A stretch of 64,000 nt of DNA, taken from Biomphalaria glabrata. Taxonomy: Eukaryota > Mollusca > Gastropoda > Planorbidae. The stretch is taken from assembly GCF_947242115.1 (NCBI RefSeq), contig NC_074719.1:1919783-1983782 (forward strand), written 5' to 3'. Made by a program: the position numbers and the translations under genes. The notes below the pieces were generated by a model. It had not been told where the DNA came from. It searched no databases and saw only the letters and a list, made by a program, of their open reading frames with translations. Every line of letters begins with the position of its first letter. Positions within the stretch are counted from its first letter, which is position 1. Positions 56,799 through 64,000 of the stretch are shown piece by piece.

Positions 56799-59700
56799 TT
56801 CTTATGTACATATGTCTTGATATAGAGTGATATGGAGTGGAGAGAATTTGAAAATCCTCCTGTACCCCTACTTAAGAGGTCCCCAAAATGAGTGTTTTTT
56901 ACATTAAAATTAAATATTATGCAAAATGCATGGGCCCCCAAAGAGGCCAAGCCTCCCCCTGGGGCCCAGAACAATGGAAAATTCCTAGCTATGCCCCTGT
57001 TCTTATGTTCATATGTCTTGATATAGAGTGATATGGAGTGGAGAGAATTTGAAAATCCTCCTGTACCCCTACTTAAGAGGTCCCCAAAATGAGTGTTTTT
57101 TACATTAAAATTAAATATTATGCAAAATGCATGGGCCCCTAAAGAGGTCAAGCCCCTCGGGCCTCCAAACAATGGAAAATTCCTAGCTATGCCCCTGTTC
57201 TTATGTTCATATGTCTTGATATAGAGTGATATGGAGTGGAGAGAATTTGAAAATCCTCCTGTACCCCTACTTAAGAGGTCCCCAAAATGAGTGTTGTGTT
57301 TTTTACATTAAAATTAAATATTATGCAAAATGCATGGGCCCCTAAAGAGGTCAAGCCCCTCGGGCCTCCAAACAATGGAAAATTCCTAGCTATGCCCCTG
57401 TTCTTATGTTCATATGTCTTGATATAGAGTGATATGGAGTGGAGAGAATTTGAAAATCCTCCTGTACCCCTACTTAAGAGGTCCCCAAAATGAGTGTTTT
57501 TTACATTAAAATTAAATATTATGCAAAATGCATGGGCCCCTAAAGAGGTCAAGCCCCTCGGGCCTCCAAACAATGGAAAATTCCTAGCTATGCCCCTGTT
57601 CTTATGTTCATATGTCTTGATATAGAGTGATATGGAGTGGAGAGAATTTGAAAATCCTCCTGTACCCCTACTTAAGAGGTCCCCAAAATGAGTGTTGTGT
57701 TTTTTACATTAAAATTAAATATTATGCAAAATGCATGGGCCCCTAAAGAGGTCAAGCCCCTCGGGCCTCCAAACAATGGAAAATTCCTAGCTATGCCCCT
57801 GTTCTTATGTTCATATGTCTTGATATAGAGTGATATGGAGTGGAGAGAATTTGAAAATCCTCCTGTACCCCTACTTAAGAGGTCCCCAAAATGAGTGTTT
57901 TTTACATTAAAATTAAATATTATGCAAAATGCATGGGCCCCTAAAGAGGTCAAGCCCCTCGGGCCTCCAAACAATGGAAAATTCCTAGCTATGCCCCTGT
58001 TCTTATGTTCATATGTCTTGATATAGAGTGATATGGAGTGGAGAGAATTTGAAAATCCTCCTGTACCCCTACTTAAGAGGTCCCCAAAATGAGTGTTTTT
58101 TACATTAAAATTAAATATTATGCAAAATGCATGGGCCCCTAAAGAGGTCAAGCCCCTCGGGCCTCCAAACAATGGAAAATTCCTAGCTATGCCCCTGTTC
58201 TTATGTTCATATGTCTTGATATAGAGTGATATGGAGTGGAGAGAATTTGAAAATCCTCCTGTACCCCTACTTAAGAGGTCCCCAAAATGAGTGTTGTGTT
58301 TTTTACATTAAAATTAAATATTATGCAAAATGCATGGGCCCCTAAAGAGGTCAAGCCCCTCGGGCCTCCAAACAATGGAAAATTCCTAGCTATGCCCCTG
58401 TTCTTATGTTCATATGTCTTGATATAGAGTGATATGGAGTGGAGAGAATTTGAAAATCCTCCTGTACCCCTACTTAAGAGGTCCCCAAAATGAGTGTTTT
58501 TTACATTAAAATTAAATATTATGCAAAATGCATGGGCCCCTAAAGAGGTCAAGCCCCTCGGGCCTCCAAACAATGGAAAATTCCTAGCTATGCCCCTGTT
58601 CTTATGTTCATATGTCTTGATATAGAGTGATATGGAGTGGAGAGAATTTGAAAATCCTCCTGTACCCCTACTTAAGAGGTCCCCAAAATGAGTGTTGTGT
58701 TTTTTACATTAAAATTAAATATTATGCAAAATGCATGGGCCCCTAAAGAGGTCAAGCCCCTCGGGCCTCCAAACAATGGAAAATTCCTAGCTATGCCCCT
58801 GTTCTTATGTTCATATGTCTTGATATAGAGTGATATGGAGTGGAGAGAATTTGAAAATCCTCCTGTACCCCTACCTAAGAGGTCCCCAAAATGAGTGTTT
58901 TTTACATTAAAATTAAATATTATGCAAAATGCATGGGCCCCTAAAGAGGTCAAGCCCCTCGGGCCTCCAAACAATGGAAAATTCCTAGCTATGCCCCTGT
59001 TCTTATATTCATATGTCTTGATGTAGAGTCATATGGAGTGGAGAGAATTTGAAAATCCTCCTGTACCCCTACCTAAGAGGTCCCCAAAATGAGTGTTGTG
59101 TTTTTTACATTAAAATTAAATATTATGCAAAATGCATGGGCCCCTAAAGAGGTCAAGCCCCTCGGGCCTCCAAACAATGGAAAATTCCTAGCTATGCCCC
59201 TGTTCTTATGTTCATATGTCTTGATATAGAGTGATATGGAGTGGAGAGAATTTGAAAATCCTCCTGTACCCCTACTTAAGAGGTCCCCAAAATGAGTGTT
59301 TTTTACATTAAAATTAAATATTATGCAAAATGCATGGGCCCCTAAAGAGGTCAAGCCCCTCGGGCCTCCAAACAATGGAAAATTCCTAGCTATGCCCCTG
59401 TTCTTATGTTCATATGTCTTGATATAGAGTGATATGGAGTGGAGAGAATTTGAAAATCCTCCTGTACCCCTACTTAAGAGGTCCCCAAAATGAGTGTTGT
59501 GTTTTTTACATTAAAATTAAATATTATGCAAAATGCATGGGCCCCTAAAGAGGTCAAGCCCCTCGGGCCTCCAAACAATGGAAAATTCCTAGCTATGCCC
59601 CTGTTCTTATGTTCATATGTCTTGATATAGAGTGATATGGAGTGGAGAGAATTTGAAAATCCTCCTGTACCCCTACTTAAGAGGTCCCCAAAATGAGTGT

Positions 59701-62700
59701 TTTTTACATTAAAATTAAATATTATGCAAAATGCATGGGCCCCTAAAGAGGTCAAGCCCCTCGGGCCTCCAAACAATGGAAAATTCCTAGCTATGCCCCT
59801 GTTCTTATGTTCATATGTCTTGATATAGAGTGATATGGAGTGGAGAGAATTTGAAAATCCTCCTGTACCCCTACTTAAGAGGTCCCCAAAATGAGTGTTG
59901 TGTTTTTTACATTAAAATTAAATATTATGCAAAATGCATGGGCCCCTAAAGAGGTCAAGCCCCTCGGGCCTCCAAACAATGGAAAATTCCTAGCTATGCC
60001 CCTGTTCTTATGTTCATATGTCTTGATATAGAGTGATATGGAGTGGAGAGAATTTGAAAATCCTCCTGTACCCCTACTTAAGAGGTCCCCAAAATGAGTG
60101 TTTTTTACATTAAAATTAAATATTATGCAAAATGCATGGGCCCCTAAAGAGGTCAAGCCCCTCGGGCCTCCAAACAATGGAAAATTCCTAGCTATGCCCC
60201 TGTTCTTATGTTCATATGTCTTGATATAGAGTGATATGGAGTGGAGAGAATTTGAAAATCCTCCTGTACCCCTACTTAAGAGGTCCCCAAAATGAGTGTT
60301 TTTTACATTAAAATTAAATATTATGCAAAATGCATGGGCCCCTAAAGAGGTCAAGCCCCTCGGGCCTCCAAACAATGGAAAATTCCTAGCTATGCCCCTG
60401 TTCTTATGTTCATATGTCTTGATATAGAGTGATATGGAGTGGAGAGAATTTGAAAATCCTCCTGTACCCCTACTTAAGAGGTCCCCAAAATGAGTGTTTT
60501 TTACATTAAAATTAAATATTATGCAAAATGCATGGGCCCCTAAAGAGGTCAAGCCCCTCGGGCCTCCAAACAATGGAAAATTCCTAGCTATGCCCCTGTT
60601 CTTATGTTCATATGTCTTGATATAGAGTGATATGGAGTGGAGAGAATTTGAAAATCCTCCTGTACCCCTACTTAAGAGGTCCCCAAAATGAGTGTTTTTT
60701 ACATTAAAATTAAATATTATGCAAAATGCATGGGCCCCTAAAGAGGTCAAGCCCCTCGGGCCTCCAAACAATGGAAAATTCCTAGCTATGCCCCTGTTCT
60801 TATGTTCATATGTCTTGATATAGAGTGATATGGAGTGGAGAGAATTTGAAAATCCTCCTGTACCCCTACTTAAGAGGTCCCCAAAATGAGTGTTTTTTAC
60901 ATTAAAATTAAATATTATGCAAAATGCATGGGCCCCTAAAGAGGTCAAGCCCCTCGGGCCTCCAAACAATGGAAAATTCCTAGCTATGCCCCTGTTCTTA
61001 TGTTCATATGTCTTGATATAGAGTGATATGGAGTGGAGAGAATTTGAAAATCCTCCTGTACCCCTACTTAAGAGGTCCCCAAAATGAGTGTTTTTTACAT
61101 TAAAATTAAATATTATGCAAAATGCATGGGCCCCTAAAGAGGTCAAGCCCCTCGGGCCTCCAAACAATGGAAAATTCCTAGCTATGCCCCTGTTCTTATG
61201 TTCATATGTCTTGATATAGAGTGATATGGAGTGGAGAGAATTTGAAAATCCTCCTGTACCCCTACTTAAGAGGTCCCCAAAATGAGTGTTGTGTTTTTTA
61301 CATTAAAATTAAATATTATGCAAAATGCATGGGCCCCTAAAGAGGTCAAGCCCCTCGGGCCTCCAAACAATGGAAAATTCCTAGCTATGCCCCTGTTCTT
61401 ATGTTCATATGTCTTGATATAGAGTGATATGGAGTGGAGAGAATTTGAAAATCCTCCTGTACCCCTACCTAAGAGGTCCCCAAAATGAGTGTTTTTTACA
61501 TTAAAATTAAATATTATGCAAAATGCATGGGCCCCTAAAGAGGTCAAGCCCCTCGGGCCTCCAAACAATGGAAAATTCCTAGCTATGCCCCTGTTCTTAT
61601 ATTCATATGTCTTGATGTAGAGTGATATGGAGTGGAGAGAATTTGAAAATCCTCCTGTACCCCTACCTAAGAGGTCCCCAAAATGAGTGTTGTGTTTTTT
61701 ACATTAAAATTAAATATTATGCAAAATGCATGGGCCCCTAAAGAGGTCAAGCCCCTCGGGCCTCCAAACAATGGAAAATTCCTAGCTATGCCCCTGTTCT
61801 TATGTTCATATGTCTTGATATAGAGTGATATGGAGTGGAGAGAATTTGAAAATCCTCCTGTACCCCTACTTAAGAGGTCCCCAAAATGAGTGTTTTTTAC
61901 ATTAAAATTAAATATTATGCAAAATGCATGGGCCCCTAAAGAGGTCAAGCCCCTCGGGCCTCCAAACAATGGAAAATTCCTAGCTATGCCCCTGTTCTTA
62001 TGTTCATATGTCTTGATATAGAGTGATATGGAGTGGAGAGAATTTGAAAATCCTCCTGTACCCCTACTTAAGAGGTCCCCAAAATGAGTGTTGTGTTTTT
62101 TACATTAAAATTAAATATTATGCAAAATGCATGGGCCCCTAAAGAGGTCAAGCCCCTCGGGCCTCCAAACAATGGAAAATTCCTAGCTATGCCCCTGTTC
62201 TTATGTTCATATGTCTTGATATAGAGTGATATGGAGTGGAGAGAATTTGAAAATCCTCCTGTACCCCTACTTAAGAGGTCCCCAAAATGAGTGTTTTTTA
62301 CATTACAATTAAATATTATGCAAAATGCATGGGCCCCTAAAGAGGTCAAGCCCCTCGGGCCTCCAAACAATGGAAAATTCCTAGCTATGCCCCTGTTCTT
62401 ATGTTCATATGTCTTGATATAGAGTGATATGGAGTGGAGAGAATTTGAAAATCCTCCTGTACCCCTACTTAAGAGGTCCCCAAAATGAGTGTTGTGTTTT
62501 TTACATTAAAATTAAATATTATGCAAAATGCATGGGCCCCTAAAGAGGTCAAGCCCCTCGGGCCTCCAAACAATGGAAAATTCCTAGCTATGCCCCTGTT
62601 CTTATGTTCATATGTCTTGATATAGAGTGATATGGAGTGGAGAGAATTTGAAAATCCTCCTGTACCCCTACTTAAGAGGTCCCCAAAATGAGTGTTTTTT

Positions 62701-64000
62701 ACATTAAAATTAAATATTATGCAAAATGCATGGGCCCCTAAAGAGGTCAAGCCCCTCGGGCCTCCAAACAATGGAAAATTCCTAGCTATGCCCCTGTTCT
62801 TATGTTCATATGTCTTGATATAGAGTGATATGGAGTGGAGAGAATTTGAAAATCCTCCTGTACCCCTACTTAAGAGGTCCCCAAAATGAGTGTTTTTTAC
62901 ATTAAAATTAAATATTATGCAAAATGCATGGGCCCCTAAAGAGGTCAAGCCCCTCGGGCCTCCAAACAATGGAAAATTCCTAGCTATGCCCCTGTTCTTA
63001 TGTTCATATGTCTTGATATAGAGTGATATGGAGTGGAGAGAATTTGAAAATCCTCCTGTACCCCTACTTAAGAGGTCCCCAAAATGAGTGTTGTGTTTTT
63101 TACATTAAAATTAAATATTATGCAAAATGCATGGGCCCCTAAAGAGGTCAAGCCCCTCGGGCCTCCAAACAATGGAAAATTCCTAGCTATGCCCCTGTTC
63201 TTATGTTCATATGTCTTGATATAGAGTGATATGGAGTGGAGAGAATTTGAAAATCCTCCTGTACCCCTACCTAAGAGGTCCCCAAAATGAGTGTTTTTTA
63301 CATTAAAATTAAATATTATGCAAAATGCATGGGCCCCTAAAGAGGTCAAGCCCCTCGGGCCTCCAAACAATGGAAAATTCCTAGCTATGCCCCTGTTCTT
63401 ATATTCATATGTCTTGATATAGAGTGATATGGAGTGGAGAGAATTTGAAAATCCTCCTGTACCCCTACTTAAGAGGTCCCCAAAATGAGTGTTTTTTTAC
63501 ATTAAAATTAAATATTATGCAAAATGCATGGGCCCCTAAAGAGGTCAAGCCCCTCGGGCCTCCAAACAATGGAAAATTCCTAGCTATGCCCCTGTTCTTA
63601 TGTTCATATGTCTTGATATAGAGTGATATGGAGTGGAGAGAATTTGAAAATCCTCCTGTACCCCTACTTAAGAGGTCCCCAAAATGAGTGTTGTGTTTTT
63701 TACATTAAAATTAAATATTATGCAAAATGCATGGGCCCCTAAAGAGGTCAAGCCCCTCGGGCCTCCAAACAATGGAAAATTCCTAACTATGCCCCTGTTC
63801 TTATATTCATATGTCTTGATGTAGAGTGATATGGAGTGGAGAGAATTTGAAAATCCTCCTGTACCCCTACCTAAGAGGTCCCCAAAATGAGTGTTGTGTT
63901 TTTTACATTAAAATTAAATATTATGCAAAATGCATGGGCCCCTAAAGAGGTCAAGCCCCTCGGGCCTCCAAACAATGGAAAATTCCTAGCTATGCCCCTG
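56799..64000. repeat. 198/203-bp satellite derived from a MITE plus flank, continues past the edge
   Basis: About 36 near-identical units, each made of a 43-bp flank block (TTCTTATGTTCATATGTCTT to GATATGGAGTGG), the MITE body and the right MITE terminus CCTAGCTATGCCCCTG. Two lengths occur: 198 bp and 203 bp (an extra TTGTG before the T-run). Long units alternate mostly with single short ones, but six short units follow in a row at about 60078-61265. Since 198 is 3 x 66, minus-strand frames of 100-430 codons arise. These are artefacts. The array lies in an LRSAM1 intron after exon 6. Confidence 0.95.

Noticed and set aside
56672-63370. Series of minus-strand frames of 100-430 codons with identical starts
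   Set aside because: They follow from the 198-bp (66-codon) satellite unit. The 203-bp units break them at regular places.

Overview
This is a eukaryotic nuclear window, AT-rich and intron-rich, and most likely from a heterobranch gastropod mollusc of the freshwater-snail type. The evidence is stretches packed with the palindromic word TCTAGATC (about 960-3210 and 42430-43760), tRNA-headed SINEs, many 5'-truncated LINE ends and exon-intron genes with metazoan domain content. The species call rests on general sequence character and is inference. No bacterial, plasmid or CRISPR features are present.

Layout. 1-24200 holds no gene I can name. It consists of LINE scraps, SINEs and large tandem arrays: 22 bp at 1105-1400, 123/92 bp at 5717-8050, 42 bp at 10440-10751, 16 bp at 12493-12848, 41 bp at 13620-14393, 14 bp at 14458-14612, and a GATAT-type array at 17536-19170. 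At 25392-27880 (minus) is a three-exon gene for an intracellular trypsin-fold protein with a visible His-Asp-Ser triad. A second copy lies inverted and broken at 29221-30075. From 41771 down to 33848 (minus) runs a set of exons coding for two BED zinc fingers followed by an AhpD-like (carboxymuconolactone decarboxylase fold) domain. The reading phases fit a single 428-residue fusion, but two neighbouring genes are also possible. The AhpD part has lost the second cysteine of its CxxC site, and its last intron carries a 1.9-kb 24/27-bp minisatellite. From 49836 to the right edge runs the 5' half of LRSAM1 (plus), a leucine-rich-repeat E3 ubiquitin ligase, with six exons seen. A possible shared promoter for the two divergent units lies near 42.6 kb.

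Repeat biology. Three SINE families (A, B and C in the entries) are present in many copies, some with clear target duplications and some nested. Two non-autonomous hAT elements have perfect 8-bp target duplications. The right end (56799-64000 and beyond) is a satellite of 198- and 203-bp units. It appears to have arisen from one hAT-type MITE (56618-56798) plus about 43 bp of its flank, inside an LRSAM1 intron. Several other arrays also seem to have nucleated inside transposable elements: the GATAT array in a SINE-B, and the 14-bp array in a LINE reading frame. This recurring origin is the main theme of the window. Most long open frames here are by-products of tandem repeats whose unit length suits the triplet code, and they are not annotated as genes.
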